Counted from the stretch's first letter, positions 1-9,475 are shown. The stretch is 13,260 bases of DNA from a bacterium HR12 (GCA_002898915.1 BEHO01000006.1:1-13260), one strand, 5' to 3'. Translations and numbers: made by a program. Notes: a model not told the origin generated them from the sequence alone.

Positions 1-188
1 GCGATCGCCGCCGGCACCTCCTTGGCCTTGCCGTAGCCGAGCCCGACCCGGCCGGCCCCGTCGCCCACGACGACGAGCGCGGCGAACGAGAAGCGCCGAC
101 CGCCCTTCACGACCTTCGCGACGCGGTTGATGGAGATCACGCGCTCCTCGTAGATGCTCTTCTCGCCCTGGGTGTCGTACCTACGCAT
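1..188 (-). CDS. rpsE: 30S ribosomal protein S5 (N-terminal part, cut by window edge)
   Basis: Ribosomal protein S5 is a small-subunit protein that helps control decoding accuracy and the helicase activity at the mRNA entry site. Only residues 1-62 are visible; the gene runs off the left edge. The translation starts [20 protein letters not shown] and continues with [19 protein letters not shown] and [12 protein letters not shown], which is the conserved double-stranded-RNA-binding-like N-terminal S5 domain. The ATG at 188 overlaps the rplR stop by one base (TGATG), so translation is probably coupled. It is the last visible gene of the tuf-S10-spc cluster; in most bacteria rpmD, rplO and secY would follow outside the window. 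Confidence 0.96.
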   Translation of the reverse strand, partial: MRRYDTQGEKSIYEERVISINRVAKVVKGGRRFSFAALVVVGDGAGRVGLGYGKAKEVPAAI

Positions 189-541
189 CAGATCCTGAGT
201 CCTTCCTCCCTGGCGCCCTCGGCGACGGCCGCCACCCGGCCGTGGTAGCGGCGGCCCCCGCGGTCGAACACCGCCCGCTCGATGCCGGCCGCCTTGGCGC
301 GCTCCGCGATCAGCCTCCCGACGGCCCGGGCGCGCTCGGTCTTCGTCCCGTCCACCCCGACCTCGAGGTCCGAGGCCGCGGCGAGCGTGCGGCCCGCGAG
401 ATCGTCGATCAGCTGCGCGTAGATGTGCCGGTTCGACCGGAACACCGACAGCCGCGGCCGCTCCGGGGTGCCGGAGATCTTCTTGCGGATCCGGCGGTGG
501 CGACGGATGCGCGCCTCGCGCTTCGTCTTCGCGTCCATCAT
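188..541 (-). CDS. rplR: 50S ribosomal protein L18
   Basis: L18 binds 5S rRNA and, with L5, places the 5S particle in the central protuberance of the large subunit. The 117-residue product has a very basic N-terminus (residues 5-21), then [16 protein letters not shown] (28-43), and ends with the family-typical [19 protein letters not shown] tail. Length is normal. The start is ambiguous between two adjacent ATG codons (541 and 538). The first overlaps the rplF stop by four bases and the second by one. An AAGGG element lies 6 bases before the first ATG and 9 before the second, so neither can be excluded. The gene ends with a TGATG junction into rpsE. Confidence 0.97.
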   Translation of the reverse strand: MMDAKTKREARIRRHRRIRKKISGTPERPRLSVFRSNRHIYAQLIDDLAGRTLAAASDLEVGVDGTKTERARAVGRLIAERAKAAGIERAVFDRGGRRYHGRVAAVAEGAREEGLRI

Positions 542-1086
542 CCACCACCCTTCGCGGCCTTGCCGGCCTTGCGCCGCACGTACTCGTTCTCGTACCGGAT
601 GCCCTTGCCCTTGTACGGCTCGGGCTTGCGGATCTTGCGGATCCTCGCGGCCACCTCGCCGACCAGCTCCTTGTCGTTGCCCCGCACCACGATCTGCGTG
701 GGGCTCGGGGTCTCGAACTCGATCCCCTCCGGCGGGCTCACCACCACGGGGTGCGAGTAGCCGACCTGGAGCTCCAGGTCCTTCCCCTTCATCGCCGCCC
801 GGTAGCCGACGCCGACGATGGCGAGGCGCTTCTCGTAGCCCCTCGTCACGCCCTCCACCATGTTCGCGATGAGCGTCCGGGTGAGCCCGTGCAGGCCGCG
901 GTGGAAGCCGTCGTCGCTCGGACGCTCGACCCGGATCACGCCGTCCTCGCGCACGATGCGCATGTCGGGGTGGAGCCGCCGGCTCAGCGTGCCGCGCGGA
1001 CCCGTCACGGTCACGGTGCCGTCCTCGCCGATCGTCACCTCGACGCCGGCGGGGATCACCACGGGTTGCCTGCCGATCCTGCTCAT
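538..1086 (-). CDS. rplF: 50S ribosomal protein L6
   Basis: L6 sits at the base of the L7/L12 stalk near the sarcin-ricin loop of 23S rRNA. The 182-residue product begins [17 protein letters not shown] and has the two-fold repeated L6 fold. Recognisable blocks are [20 protein letters not shown] (67-86) and the C-terminal signature [16 protein letters not shown] (153-168). It has a short Lys/Gly-rich end. Length matches the family. It starts 43 bases after the rpsH stop, the largest gap in the cluster, and the gap contains no evident promoter. It overlaps the rplR start at its 3' end. Confidence 0.98.
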   Translation of the reverse strand: MSRIGRQPVVIPAGVEVTIGEDGTVTVTGPRGTLSRRLHPDMRIVREDGVIRVERPSDDGFHRGLHGLTRTLIANMVEGVTRGYEKRLAIVGVGYRAAMKGKDLELQVGYSHPVVVSPPEGIEFETPSPTQIVVRGNDKELVGEVAARIRKIRKPEPYKGKGIRYENEYVRRKAGKAAKGGG

Positions 1087-1129
1087 CCTCGCCTTCCCCC
1101 GTCGGGCCCCTCGCTCGCCGACATCCCCG

Positions 1130-1543
1130 TCACCACACGTAGGCGAGGACCTCGCCGCCGATCCCTCGGCGAGCGGCCTCGCGGTCGGTCATGACGCCCT
1201 GCGAGGTGGACACGATGGCGATCCCGAGCCCCCCGAGGACCCGAGGGAGCGCGTTGCGCCGCACGTAGATCCGGCGTCCGGGCTTGCTGACCCGCCGCAG
1301 GCCCGTGATGGCCCGCTCGCGCTTCGGGCCGTAGCGCAGGCGCACGCGGAAGGCGCGCTCGACGCCCTCGCCCTCGGCGGTGAACCCGGCGATGAAGCCC
1401 TCGGCGTCGAGGATCCGCAGGATCGCCTCGTTCATCCGCGACGCGGGCACGAGGAGCTCCTCCTTGTAGGCCATGTTGGCGTTGCGGATCCGCGTCAGCA
1501 GGTCGCCGATGGGATCCGAGACGTGGGTCGCGAGCCTCACCAT
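1130..1543 (-). CDS. rpsH: 30S ribosomal protein S8
   Basis: S8 is a primary 16S rRNA-binding protein of the central domain; in Escherichia coli it is also the translational repressor of the spc operon. The 137-residue product shows [13 protein letters not shown] (10-22) and the C-terminal block [12 protein letters not shown] (112-123) followed by RRGIGGE. The frame stays open far upstream, but the family N-terminus fits the ATG at 1543. That ATG overlaps the end of rpsN by seven bases (ATGGTGA); a GTG at 1540 is a possible alternative. No S8-binding mimic upstream of rplE could be recognised by eye, so autoregulation is not shown here. Confidence 0.97.
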   Translation of the reverse strand: MVRLATHVSDPIGDLLTRIRNANMAYKEELLVPASRMNEAILRILDAEGFIAGFTAEGEGVERAFRVRLRYGPKRERAITGLRRVSKPGRRIYVRRNALPRVLGGLGIAIVSTSQGVMTDREAARRGIGGEVLAYVW

Positions 1544-1722
1544 GATGCCTTCGTCACCCCCGGGAGCTCGCCGGCGTGCGCCAGCTGTCGGAAGCAGATC
1601 CGGCAGAGCAGGAACTTCCGGTACACCGCGCGCGGGCGGCCGCACCGGCGGCACCGCGTGTACTCGCGGACCTTGAACCTGCTCCCACGCCGCTGCTTCT
1701 CGATGAGCGCCTTCTTCGCCAT
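1537..1722 (-). CDS. rpsN: 30S ribosomal protein S14, zinc-binding type Z
   Basis: This is the short form of S14 (61 residues; rpsZ or type Z), an assembly protein of the 30S head. Four cysteines, C24-x2-C27 and C40-x2-C43, form the zinc ribbon that defines the zinc-dependent (C+) class; longer S14 forms usually lack them. The N-terminus [13 protein letters not shown] and the C-terminal [11 protein letters not shown] are typical. It starts 11 bases after the rplE stop and overlaps rpsH by seven bases. In actinobacteria a zinc-free paralog repressed by Zur is often encoded elsewhere; nothing here tests that. Confidence 0.97.
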   Translation of the reverse strand: MAKKALIEKQRRGSRFKVREYTRCRRCGRPRAVYRKFLLCRICFRQLAHAGELPGVTKASW

Positions 1723-1733
1723 GTCCCTGTCCC

Positions 1734-2309
1734 TCAGGAGGCCACCGCCACGACCGGGATCCCCCGGAAGGGGAACCCCAGCGCCGCGAGCAGCGCCCTG
1801 CCTTCCTCGTCGGTCTTCGCCGTCGTCACGATCGTCACGTCCATGCCCCGGACCTTCGCGACCTTGTCGTAGTCGATCTCGGGGAAGATCAGCTGCTCGG
1901 TGATGCCGAGCGTGTAGTTGCCGTGCCCGTCGAAGGCGTCCGGATCGAGCCCTCGGAAGTCACGGATCCGGGGGATCGCGACCGTGATGAGCCGATCCAG
2001 GAACTCCCACATCCGGTCGCCCCGGAGCGTGACCTTCACGCCGATCGGCATCCCCTGGCGGATCTTGAACCCCGCGATCGAGCGACGGGCCTTCGTGATC
2101 ACCGGCTTCTGCCCCGTGATCGTCGCCAGGTCCTCCACGGCGGCCTCGAGCAGACGGCCGTCCTTCAGGGCGTCGCCGACGCCCATGTTGATGACGACCT
2201 TCTCAAGGCGCGGGACCTGCATCGGGTTCCGCAGGCCGAGCTCGCGCTGGAGGCGGGGGACCACCTCCTTGCGGTACCAGGCCTTCAGCCGGGGCACGTA
2301 GTCGCTCAC
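1734..2309 (-). CDS. rplE: 50S ribosomal protein L5
   Basis: L5 binds 5S rRNA and forms part of the bridge between the central protuberance and the 30S head. The 191-residue product has [12 protein letters not shown] (36-47), [20 protein letters not shown] (65-84) and [16 protein letters not shown] (130-145). A GTG at 2309 was chosen as start: it overlaps the rplX stop as GTGA and gives [16 protein letters not shown], matching the usual L5 N-terminus. The reading frame is open further upstream, but that part reads through rplX in another frame and resembles nothing. Confidence 0.97.
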   Translation of the reverse strand: MSDYVPRLKAWYRKEVVPRLQRELGLRNPMQVPRLEKVVINMGVGDALKDGRLLEAAVEDLATITGQKPVITKARRSIAGFKIRQGMPIGVKVTLRGDRMWEFLDRLITVAIPRIRDFRGLDPDAFDGHGNYTLGITEQLIFPEIDYDKVAKVRGMDVTIVTTAKTDEEGRALLAALGFPFRGIPVVAVAS

Positions 2310-2644
2310 AGCTCTGCCTCGCACTTCCTGCAGATCCGGACCTTCTTCCCCTCCGGGTTGATGTGGTGGCCGACCCTGGTCGGCCGCCCGCACGCGGGGC
2401 ACACGAGCTGGACGTTGGAGATGTGGATGAACAGCTCGGTGTCGATGATCCCGCCCTGCTGCAGCTGCTGCCCCGAGCGCGAGCGCTTCCCGGTGGCGCG
2501 CTGGTGCTTCTTCGCGCGGGCGGCGCCGTCGACCATCACCTTGCCCTCCCGCGGCAGCACCCGGATCACGCGACCGGTGTGGCCGCGGTCCTTGCCGGCG
2601 ATCACCCGGACCGTGTCGTCCTTGCGGATGTCCACGCCCGGCAT
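2306..2644 (-). CDS. rplX: 50S ribosomal protein L24, with C-terminal zinc-ribbon cysteines
   Basis: L24 is an early assembly protein near the peptide exit tunnel. The 112-residue product carries the KOW motif ([20 protein letters not shown], 10-29) and [15 protein letters not shown]. The C-terminal part has two CxxC pairs (C82/C85 and C105/C108) separated by about 20 residues, consistent with a zinc ribbon, which is common in bacterial L24. The start codon overlaps the rplN stop (TGATG) and the stop overlaps the rplE GTG start (GTGA), so the gene is coupled on both sides. Confidence 0.97.
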   Translation of the reverse strand: MPGVDIRKDDTVRVIAGKDRGHTGRVIRVLPREGKVMVDGAARAKKHQRATGKRSRSGQQLQQGGIIDTELFIHISNVQLVCPACGRPTRVGHHINPEGKKVRICRKCEAEL

Positions 2645-3012
2645 CAGAGCACCTCCGGGGCGAGCGAGATGATCTTCATGAACCGCTTCTCGCGGAGCTC
2701 CCGCGCCACCGGCCCGAAGATCCGGGTCCCCCGCGGGTTCCGCTGCTCGTTGATCAGCACGACGGCGTTGTCGTCGAACCGGATGTAGGACCCGTCCGGT
2801 CGGCGCCGCTCCTTGGCCGTCCGCACGACCACGGCCCGCACGACGTCGCCCTTCTTCACCGCGCCGCCCGGCAGCGCGTCCTTCACCGAGCCGACGATGA
2901 TGTCGCCGACGCCGGCGTAGCGCCGGTGGCTCCCGCCGAGCACGCGGATGCAGAGGACCTCCTTGGCCCCCGTGTTGTCCGCCACCTTGCAGCGCGTCTC
3001 CTGCTGGATCAC
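2644..3012 (-). CDS. rplN: 50S ribosomal protein L14
   Basis: L14 lies at the subunit interface, contacts 16S rRNA helix 14 and is where the silencing factor RsfS binds. The 122-residue length is the family norm. Signatures are [18 protein letters not shown] (10-27), DDNAVVLIN (80-88) and [12 protein letters not shown] (95-106). The start is a GTG at 3012, seven bases after the rpsQ stop, giving the standard [14 protein letters not shown]-terminus. An open stretch upstream of it is another frame of rpsQ. Confidence 0.98.
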   Translation of the reverse strand: MIQQETRCKVADNTGAKEVLCIRVLGGSHRRYAGVGDIIVGSVKDALPGGAVKKGDVVRAVVVRTAKERRRPDGSYIRFDDNAVVLINEQRNPRGTRIFGPVARELREKRFMKIISLAPEVL

Positions 3013-3019
3013 CGCTCCC

Positions 3020-3289
3020 TCACTTCGCCCGCTCGACGATCTCCACCACGCGCCAGCGCTTCGTCCTCGACAGCGGACGGGTCTCCATGATCCGGACCAC
3101 GTCGCCGACGTGCGCCTCATTCCCCTCGTCGTGGGCCGCGAACTTCTTGCTCCGCAGCACCGTCTTCTTGTAGAGCGGGTGCCGCATCTTCCGGTCCACG
3201 CGCACGATCACGGTCTTGTCCATCGCGTCGGACACCACGACCCCGACCCGCGTCTTCCTGCGCCCCCGCTCCGCGTCCCGCTCGCTCAC
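3020..3289 (-). CDS. rpsQ: 30S ribosomal protein S17
   Basis: S17 is a primary 16S rRNA-binding OB-fold protein of the 30S body. The 89-residue product has [14 protein letters not shown] (16-29), the HPLYKKTV turn, [18 protein letters not shown] (62-79) and VVEIVERAK. The start is a GTG at 3289 that overlaps the rpmC stop as GTGA. The N-terminal extension ([12 protein letters not shown]) is short and charged, as in other actinobacterial-type S17 proteins. Confidence 0.97.
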   Translation of the reverse strand: MSERDAERGRRKTRVGVVVSDAMDKTVIVRVDRKMRHPLYKKTVLRSKKFAAHDEGNEAHVGDVVRIMETRPLSRTKRWRVVEIVERAK

Positions 3290-3513
3290 CGCACCTCCTC
3301 GTTCCCGCGCTCGGCCGCGAGCTCGCGCTCGCGCAGCACCGTGAGGATGCGCGCGATCTCGTGGCGGACCTGCTTGATCCGCATGGGGTTGTCGAGCTGC
3401 CCGGTGGCCAGCTGGAAGCGCAGGTTGAAGAGCTCCTCCTTGAGCGCCTCGACGCGCTCGCGGAGCTCCGCATCCGGCAGCTCGCGGATCTCGCGGGTCT
3501 TCGCCTTCGCCAC
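3286..3513 (-). CDS. rpmC: 50S ribosomal protein L29
   Basis: L29 is a small alpha-helical protein at the exit tunnel that helps dock the signal recognition particle and trigger factor. The 75-residue product contains [20 protein letters not shown] (16-35), [20 protein letters not shown] (39-58) and a charged end. The GTG start at 3513 shares one base with the rplP stop (TAGTG) and yields the family N-terminus [14 protein letters not shown]. The frame is open for a long way upstream through rplP and rpsC, but that is low-complexity shadow sequence. It ends with a GTGA overlap into rpsQ. Confidence 0.95.
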   Translation of the reverse strand: MAKAKTREIRELPDAELRERVEALKEELFNLRFQLATGQLDNPMRIKQVRHEIARILTVLRERELAAERGNEEVR

Positions 3514-3932
3514 TACTCCATGCCTCCGGTCCGGGTGATGAACTTGCACTTGATCGGCAGCTTGTGCGCGGCCCGCCGCATCGCCTCCCGCGCCACGGGC
3601 TCGGCCACGCCCGAGAGCTCGAACATCACGCGCCCGGGCTTGACCACCGCCACCCAGCCCTCGGGGTTCCCCTTGCCGGAGCCCATCCGGGTCTCGGCCG
3701 GCTTCTTCGTGTACGGCTTGTCGGGGAAGATGTTGATCCACACCTTCCCGCCGCGGCGGATGTGGCGGGTGATCGCCACGCGGGCCGCCTCGATCTGCCG
3801 GTTCGTGATCCAGGCCGGCTCCAGCGCGACGAGCCCGTAGTCCCCGAAGTGCACCTCGGTGGCCCCCTTCGCGCGGCCCTTCATCCGACCGCGGTGGACC
3901 TTCCGGTGCTTCACCTTCTTGGGCGCCAGCAT
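3513..3932 (-). CDS. rplP: 50S ribosomal protein L16
   Basis: L16 helps position A-site tRNA near the peptidyl transferase centre. The 139-residue product starts [19 protein letters not shown] and contains [17 protein letters not shown] (41-57), [16 protein letters not shown] and [20 protein letters not shown] (81-100), all strongly conserved in L16. Length is normal. The ATG at 3932 overlaps the rpsC stop (TGATG), and its TAG stop shares a base with the rpmC GTG. Confidence 0.98.
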   Translation of the reverse strand: MLAPKKVKHRKVHRGRMKGRAKGATEVHFGDYGLVALEPAWITNRQIEAARVAITRHIRRGGKVWINIFPDKPYTKKPAETRMGSGKGNPEGWVAVVKPGRVMFELSGVAEPVAREAMRRAAHKLPIKCKFITRTGGME

Positions 3933-4804
3933 CAGGCCTCACCCTCCTCCGACGACCCGCCCGCGTCCGGCTCCGCGCCCGCCTCGGCCTCCAGCTCCGG
4001 CTCCGGCTCCACCGGCACGACGGGGACGATCGGCTCGGCCTCGGCCTCCAGCTCCTCCGCCTCGACGGGGTTGTCGATGAGGGCGCCGGTGGCGGCGCCG
4101 GCGGCGCTGGTGGCCTGGGCGAGCGCCCGCGCCCGCAGGCGCTCGGTCTCCTGCTCGGCCGCGGGGATCTCGTCCCCATGGTAGACCCAGACCTTGACGC
4201 CGATCACCCCGAAGGTCGTCTTCGCCTCGGCCGTGCCGAAGTCGATCTTGGCGCGCAGCGTGTGGAGCGGCACCCGGCCCTCGCGGTACCACTCGCGCCG
4301 GGACATCTCGGCCCCTCCGAGCCGGCCCGCGCACTGCACCCGCACCCCCAGGGCGCCGGCGCGCATCGCGGTCTGGACCGCGCGGCGCATCGCCCGCCGG
4401 AAGGACACCCGGCCGGCGAGCTGCTCGGCCACCCCCTGGGCGAGCAGGGTCGCGTCGGTCTCCGGGCGCGCCTCGGAGGCCGCCGAGTTCATGTCCTCGA
4501 CCTTGACGTCCACCCGCTTCTTCGTCACCCGCTCGATATCCCGCCGGAGCCGATCCACCTCGGCCCCCTTGCGGCCGATCACGATGCCGGGCCGCGCCGT
4601 GCGGATGTAGACCCAGATCTGGTCGCCCTTGCGCTCGATGTCGATGGACGAGATGCCGGCCCGGGCCAGCCGCTCGCGGATGTGCTTGCGGATCCAGATG
4701 TCCTCGTGGAGGTGCTCGGCGTAGTCGCGGCCGGCGTACCAGTTGGATCTCCAGGGGTAGATGATCCCCAGCCGGAGCCCGTACGGATTGACCTTCTGAC
4801 CCAC
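3932..4804 (-). CDS. rpsC: 30S ribosomal protein S3 with long acidic C-terminal tail
   Basis: S3 lines the mRNA entry channel of the 30S head. The 290-residue product has the normal N-terminus [14 protein letters not shown], a type II KH domain with GRKG at 77-80, and the C-terminal domain blocks [11 protein letters not shown] (132-142), [20 protein letters not shown] (160-179) and [17 protein letters not shown] (195-211). Two features stand out. There is an extra stretch of several residues, NSAASEA, before [11 protein letters not shown] (106-123). The tail after residue 211 is about 79 residues long, rich in Glu, Ala and Pro, and acidic. Tails of this kind occur in some actinobacterial S3 proteins. 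The GTG start directly abuts the rplV stop. Confidence 0.97.
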   Translation of the reverse strand: MGQKVNPYGLRLGIIYPWRSNWYAGRDYAEHLHEDIWIRKHIRERLARAGISSIDIERKGDQIWVYIRTARPGIVIGRKGAEVDRLRRDIERVTKKRVDVKVEDMNSAASEARPETDATLLAQGVAEQLAGRVSFRRAMRRAVQTAMRAGALGVRVQCAGRLGGAEMSRREWYREGRVPLHTLRAKIDFGTAEAKTTFGVIGVKVWVYHGDEIPAAEQETERLRARALAQATSAAGAATGALIDNPVEAEELEAEAEPIVPVVPVEPEPELEAEAGAEPDAGGSSEEGEA

Positions 4805-5146
4805 CTACGCCTCCTCCAGCGTCCGCACGACGAGCGTGATGTGGGAGGTCCGCTTGCGGATCCGCGTCGCGCGCCCGAACGCGCGCGGGCGCCAGCGCTT
4901 GAGCGTCGGCCCCTCGTCCACCCAGGCCCGATCCACGATGAGGTTCTGCCCCACGACGCCGGTGGCCTGCTCCGCGTTGGCCACGGCCGAGTTCAGCGCC
5001 TTCTCGATCGTCCGGGCGGCGCCCAGGTTCGAGAATCGGAGGATCCGCCGGGCCTCGTCCACCTGCTTCCCGCGGATGAGGTCGATCGCCCGCCGCGCCT
5101 TCGGCGGGGAGATCCGCACGTACCGCACCGTGGCCTTCGCTTCCAT
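4805..5146 (-). CDS. rplV: 50S ribosomal protein L22
   Basis: L22 contributes a long beta-hairpin to the peptide exit tunnel, near the macrolide site. The 113-residue product has VRISPPKARRAIDLIRGKQV (10-29), ALNSAVANAEQ (50-60) and DEGPTLKRWRPRAFGRA (77-93), the hairpin region, followed by KRTSHITLVV. The ATG at 5146 lies 38 bases after the rpsS stop, the second-largest gap of the cluster. Its TAG stop is immediately followed by the rpsC GTG. Confidence 0.98.
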   Translation of the reverse strand: MEAKATVRYVRISPPKARRAIDLIRGKQVDEARRILRFSNLGAARTIEKALNSAVANAEQATGVVGQNLIVDRAWVDEGPTLKRWRPRAFGRATRIRKRTSHITLVVRTLEEA

Positions 5147-5184
5147 CCCTACCTCGCCGAACTCCGCCGCTCGGACTTCACGTG

Positions 5185-5439
5185 CTACCGGAACGTCCGC
5201 GTGGGGGCGAACTCGCCGAGCTTGTGCCCGACCATCGCCTCCGTGATGTAGACGGGGACGTGCTTGCGGCCGTCGTGGACGGCGATCGTGTGCCCCACCA
5301 TCTCGGGCACGATCGTCGAGCGGCGGGACCAGGTCCGGATGACCTTCTTCTCGCCGCGCCGGTTCATCTCGACGATCTTGATCATGAGGTGGTCGTCCAC
5401 GAACGGACCCTTCTTGACCGACCGAGGCACCTCAGCCAC
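5185..5439 (-). CDS. rpsS: 30S ribosomal protein S19
   Basis: S19 is in the 30S head, next to S13, and contacts A-site tRNA. The 84-residue reading contains [33 protein letters not shown] and [19 protein letters not shown], diagnostic of S19. The start is uncertain. A GTG at 5439 overlaps the rplB stop and has GGA about six bases upstream. An in-frame GTG at 5430 gives [13 protein letters not shown], which matches the usual S19 N-terminus better and would make 81 residues with a one-base gap after rplB. Confidence 0.97.
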   Translation of the reverse strand: MAEVPRSVKKGPFVDDHLMIKIVEMNRRGEKKVIRTWSRRSTIVPEMVGHTIAVHDGRKHVPVYITEAMVGHKLGEFAPTRTFR

Positions 5440-6262
5440 GCCCCTTCCCGCGGCGCCGGATGATGTACTTGTCCGACGCCTTCTTCCGCTTCCTCGTGCG
5501 GCCCTCCTTCTTCCCCCACGGCGAGGTGGGGTGGCGGCCGCCCGAGCTCTTGCCCTCGCCCCCGCCGAGCGGGTGGTCCACCGGGTTCATGGCCACGCCG
5601 CGGACGGAGGGCCGCTTGCCGAGCCACCGGCTGCGGCTGGCCTTGCCGAGGGAGATCAGCTCGTGCTCGGCGTTGCCGACCTCGCCCACGGTGGCCTTGC
5701 AGGCGGCGAGCACCATCCGCATCTCCCCGGAGGGCAGCCGCAGCGTCGCGTACGCCCCCTCCTTGGCCATGACCTGGACGCTCGTGCCGGCCGAGCGCGC
5801 CAGCTTGGCGCCGGCGCCCGGCTTCAGCTCCACGGCGTGCACCGTCGTGCCGACGGGGATGTTCCGGAGCGGCAGGGCGTTCCCCGGGCGGATGTCGGCG
5901 TTCTCCCCGGACATCACCCGGTCCCCCGGCCGCAGGCCGTTCGGCGCGAGGATGTACCGCTTCTCGCCGTCGGCGTAGTGGAGCAGCGCGATCCGGGCCG
6001 TGCGGTTCGGGTCGTACTCGATGTGCGCCACCTTCGCCGGGATCCCGTCCTTGTCGCGGCGGAAGTCGATGATGCGGTAGCGCCGCTTGTGGCCGCCGCC
6101 CTGGTGCCGGGCGGTGATCCGCCCGTACACGTTCCGGCCGGCGCGCTTGCGCCCCTTGGCGAGCAGCGAGCGCTCGGGGCGGTCGCGCGTGATCTCCTCG
6201 AAGGTGGAGACGCTCGCGCCCCGTCGGCCCGGCGTCGTCGGCTTGTACCTGCGGATCCCCAT
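5432..6262 (-). CDS. rplB: 50S ribosomal protein L2
   Basis: L2 is a core large-subunit protein needed for subunit association and peptidyl transferase activity. The product from the ATG at 6262 has 276 residues and starts [20 protein letters not shown], the typical bacterial L2 start. Other blocks are [44 protein letters not shown] and the functional loop [17 protein letters not shown]. The His equivalent to E. coli His229 is kept (VDH), while the second His of the E. coli HPH is Leu. A GTG two codons earlier (6268) overlaps the rplW stop, but the GGGGAAG Shine-Dalgarno is better spaced for the ATG. Confidence 0.97.
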   Translation of the reverse strand: MGIRRYKPTTPGRRGASVSTFEEITRDRPERSLLAKGRKRAGRNVYGRITARHQGGGHKRRYRIIDFRRDKDGIPAKVAHIEYDPNRTARIALLHYADGEKRYILAPNGLRPGDRVMSGENADIRPGNALPLRNIPVGTTVHAVELKPGAGAKLARSAGTSVQVMAKEGAYATLRLPSGEMRMVLAACKATVGEVGNAEHELISLGKASRSRWLGKRPSVRGVAMNPVDHPLGGGEGKSSGGRHPTSPWGKKEGRTRKRKKASDKYIIRRRGKGRG

Positions 6263-6264
6263 CG

Positions 6265-6555
6265 TCACTTCCCCGTCTCGAAGATCTCGATCGACTCGCC
6301 CGGCGCGAGCGTCACGATGGCCCGCTTCTCATCCGGGCGCTTGCCCCGCGTCCACCCCCGGCGCTTCACCTTGCCGCGCCGACGGATCGTGTTCACCGAG
6401 ACGACCCGGACGCCCCAGATCGCCTCCACGGCCTGCTTGATCTCGGTCTTGTTCGCCCGCGGGTCGACGAGGAACGTGTACGCGTTCCGCTCGATGCCCG
6501 CGTAGGACTTCTCGCTCACGATCGGCCGGATGATCACGTCGCGGGGGGACTTCAC
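6265..6555 (-). CDS. rplW: 50S ribosomal protein L23
   Basis: L23 sits at the exit tunnel and is the main docking site for trigger factor and SRP. The 96-residue product begins [20 protein letters not shown] and contains [19 protein letters not shown] (26-44) and [16 protein letters not shown] (51-66), the standard L23 core. The GTG at 6555 overlaps the rplD stop as GTGA. The frame is open much further upstream, but that section is a shadow of rplD. Confidence 0.97.
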   Translation of the reverse strand: MKSPRDVIIRPIVSEKSYAGIERNAYTFLVDPRANKTEIKQAVEAIWGVRVVSVNTIRRRGKVKRRGWTRGKRPDEKRAIVTLAPGESIEIFETGK

Positions 6556-7184
6556 GCCTCCCCACCCCCCTCGATCACGTCGAGGGCCGCCTGCGTGAAC
6601 AGCACGCGGTCGGCGGCCAGGACCTCGTAGGTCCCCAGGCTCGGCGCGTAGGCGATCCGCACGTTCGGCAGGTTGCGGAAGGACTTCTCCACCGCGCCGT
6701 CCTCGGTCGGGCCGGGGAGCACGAGGAGCACCTTCCCCTCCAGGCCGAGCGCCTCCAGCACCTGCACGGCCCGCTTCGTCTTCGGCTCCTCGAACGCGAG
6801 GTCGCGCACCACCGCGAGCTTCCCGCTCTGCAGCGCGTCGGTGAGGGCCGAGCGGAGGGCCCCCCGCTTCATCTTCTTGTTCACCCGGAGCGAGTGGTCG
6901 CGGGGCTTCGGGCCGTGCACGACGCCGCCGCCCTTCCACTGGGGGGCGCGGATCGAGCCCTGCCGGGCGCGCCCCGTCCCCTTCTGGCGCCAGGGCTTGC
7001 GGCCGCCGCCGGAGACCTCGCCCCGGGTCTTCGTGCTGTGGGTCCCCCGCCGGAGCGAGGCGAGGCCGGCCACGACGACCTGGTGCATGAGCGGCACCGA
7101 GACCTTCGCCTCGAAGATCTCGGGCGGGAGCTCGCGCTCGGCCACCGTGGCGCCGGACTCGTCGAGCACCGGGACCCTGGCCAT
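6552..7184 (-). CDS. rplD: 50S ribosomal protein L4
   Basis: L4 folds early on 23S rRNA, and its long loop reaches the tunnel constriction; in E. coli it represses the S10 operon. The 210-residue product contains TKTRGEVSGGGRKPWRQKGT (51-70), GRARQGSIRAPQWKGGGVVHG and KKMKRGALRSALTDAL, the conserved loop and following helix. The ATG at 7184 overlaps the rplC stop (TGATG). The E. coli-type L4 control site lies in a long leader before rpsJ, but here that spacer is only 14 bases, so E. coli-type regulation is not supported. Confidence 0.97.
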   Translation of the reverse strand: MARVPVLDESGATVAERELPPEIFEAKVSVPLMHQVVVAGLASLRRGTHSTKTRGEVSGGGRKPWRQKGTGRARQGSIRAPQWKGGGVVHGPKPRDHSLRVNKKMKRGALRSALTDALQSGKLAVVRDLAFEEPKTKRAVQVLEALGLEGKVLLVLPGPTEDGAVEKSFRNLPNVRIAYAPSLGTYEVLAADRVLFTQAALDVIEGGGEA

Positions 7185-7837
7185 CAGCCCTTCCTCCCCG
7201 CGGGCGCCTTCACCGCCGAGCGGACCATGACGAGCCCACCCCTCGGGCCCGGCACGGCGCCCCGGAGCAGCAGCAGGTTGCGCTCGGGGTCGGCCTGGAC
7301 GACGAGGAGGTTGAGGATCGTGACCCGCTCGTTGCCCATGTGACCGGCCATCCGCATGCCCTTGAACACGCGGCTCGGCGTGGCGCACGCCCCGATCGCG
7401 CCGGGCGAGCGGTGCTTGCGCTCCGTCCCGTGGCTGGCGCCGAGCCCGCCGAACCCGTGTCGCTTCATGACCCCGGCGAAGCCCTTGCCCTTGCTGACGC
7501 CGATCACGTCGGCGCGCTCCCCCGGCCGGAAGATGTCCGCCCGGATCTCCTGCCCCGGCTGGTAGGAGGCGGCGTCGTCCGTCCGCAGCTCCACGACGTA
7601 CCGCCCGGGGTGCCCGCCGTGGGCCTCGAAGTGCCCGCGCATCGGCCGGTTCAGCTTCCGCTCGGGCACCTCGCCGTAGACGAGCTGGACGGCCGAGTAC
7701 CCGTCCCGCTCGGGGGTCTTGACCTGCGCGACGTAGCACGGGCCGGCCTTGATGACCGTGACCGGCACGGCCCGCGTGTCCTCGAAGATCTGGGTCATCC
7801 CCAGCTTCGTCCCCAAGATCCCCTTGACCTCGGCCAT
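7184..7837 (-). CDS. rplC: 50S ribosomal protein L3
   Basis: L3 starts 50S assembly and extends a loop to the peptidyl transferase centre. The 217-residue product begins [20 protein letters not shown] and carries [20 protein letters not shown] (110-129), [19 protein letters not shown] (131-149) and [19 protein letters not shown] (156-174). The ATG at 7837 shares one base with the rpsJ stop (TGATG). A GTG one codon earlier (7840) is possible but adds only a second Met-like codon. The C-terminus has the usual short basic end. Confidence 0.98.
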   Translation of the reverse strand: MAEVKGILGTKLGMTQIFEDTRAVPVTVIKAGPCYVAQVKTPERDGYSAVQLVYGEVPERKLNRPMRGHFEAHGGHPGRYVVELRTDDAASYQPGQEIRADIFRPGERADVIGVSKGKGFAGVMKRHGFGGLGASHGTERKHRSPGAIGACATPSRVFKGMRMAGHMGNERVTILNLLVVQADPERNLLLLRGAVPGPRGGLVMVRSAVKAPAGRKG

Positions 7838-8145
7838 CACAGCTTGATCTCGATGTCGACCCCCGCCGACAGGTTCAGGCGCTGGAGCTCCTGGACCGTC
7901 TTGGAGGTGGCGTCCACGATGTCGATGAGCCGCTTGTGCGTGAGCATCTGGAAGTGCTCGCGCGAGTCCTTGTACTTGTGGGGCGAGCGGATCACGGTGA
8001 AGATCCGTCGCTCCGTGGGCAGCGGCACCGGACCGACGACCTTGGCGCCGGTGCGGGTCACGTGCTCGACGATCTCGCGAGCCGCGACGTCCAGCATCCG
8101 GTGATCGTAGGCCCTGAGCTTGATCCTGATCCTCGGTCCGGCCAC
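7837..8145 (-). CDS. rpsJ: 30S ribosomal protein S10 (NusE)
   Basis: S10 is a 30S head protein and, as NusE, a transcription antitermination factor that pairs with NusB and NusG. The 102-residue product has [14 protein letters not shown] (6-19), [18 protein letters not shown] (38-55) and [19 protein letters not shown] (54-72). The GTG at 8145 is preceded by a purine-rich GGGGAGCG and starts 14 bases after the tuf stop, so tuf and the S10 cluster are almost certainly on one message. The frame is open upstream through tuf, but that part is a shadow. Confidence 0.98.
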   Translation of the reverse strand: MAGPRIRIKLRAYDHRMLDVAAREIVEHVTRTGAKVVGPVPLPTERRIFTVIRSPHKYKDSREHFQMLTHKRLIDIVDATSKTVQELQRLNLSAGVDIEIKL

Positions 8146-8159
8146 CGCTCCCCGCTCCC

Positions 8160-9344
<1,185 letters not shown>

Positions 9345-9384
9345 CTCGTGCTCCTCCGGTCCCGGTGTCCTGGGGATCGCTCCG
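9345..9384 (-). promoter_or_regulatory. Short spacer between tRNA-Met and tuf with strong ribosome binding site
   Basis: The 40 bases contain GGAGGAG at 9351-9357, six bases before the tuf ATG. I see no -10-like hexamer in this spacer. This suggests that tuf is read from a promoter upstream of tRNA-Met and that the two are processed apart. The ribosome binding site is clear; co-transcription is inference. Confidence 0.7.
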
Positions 9385-9456
9385 TAGCGGGGGCGGGATT
9401 CGAACCCGCGACACAGCGATTATGAGCCGCTTGCTCTGCCACTGAGCTACCCCGCC
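9385..9456 (-). tRNA. tRNA-Met (CAU), elongator type
   Basis: A 72-base cloverleaf reads on the minus strand. It has acceptor GGCGGGG/CCCCGCT (first pair G-U), D arm GCTC/GAGC, anticodon stem AGCGG/TCGCT with loop CTCATAA (anticodon CAU), T arm GCGGG-TTCGAAT-CCCGC, and discriminator A. The initiator hallmarks are absent: there is no run of three G-C pairs at the base of the anticodon stem and no C1-A72 mismatch. G2-C71, C3-G70 and A73 agree with methionyl identity. The lysidine-modified tRNA-Ile2 also has a CAU anticodon and cannot be fully excluded. CCA is not encoded. Confidence 0.92.
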
Positions 9457-9469
9457 GAGGCGACCACAC

Positions 9470-9475
9470 AGTTTA
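9470..9475 (-). promoter_or_regulatory. Putative -10 element for tRNA-Met/tuf/S10-spc transcript
   Basis: On the minus strand the hexamer TAAACT lies 13 bases before the mature tRNA-Met 5' end, in otherwise very GC-rich sequence. It matches TANNNT, and the spacing would give a leader of a few bases. No convincing -35 hexamer is seen 16-18 bases further up. If real, it would drive tRNA-Met, tuf and the whole ribosomal cluster. Confidence 0.45.

Noticed and set aside
8146..8159. An S10 operon leader with L4-dependent attenuation
   Set aside because: The tuf-rpsJ spacer is only 14 bases, too short for any such leader structure.
9385..9456. CAU tRNA as initiator tRNA-fMet
   Set aside because: It lacks the three G-C pairs at the base of the anticodon stem and the unpaired first acceptor position typical of initiators. 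tRNA-Ile2 remains a minor possibility.
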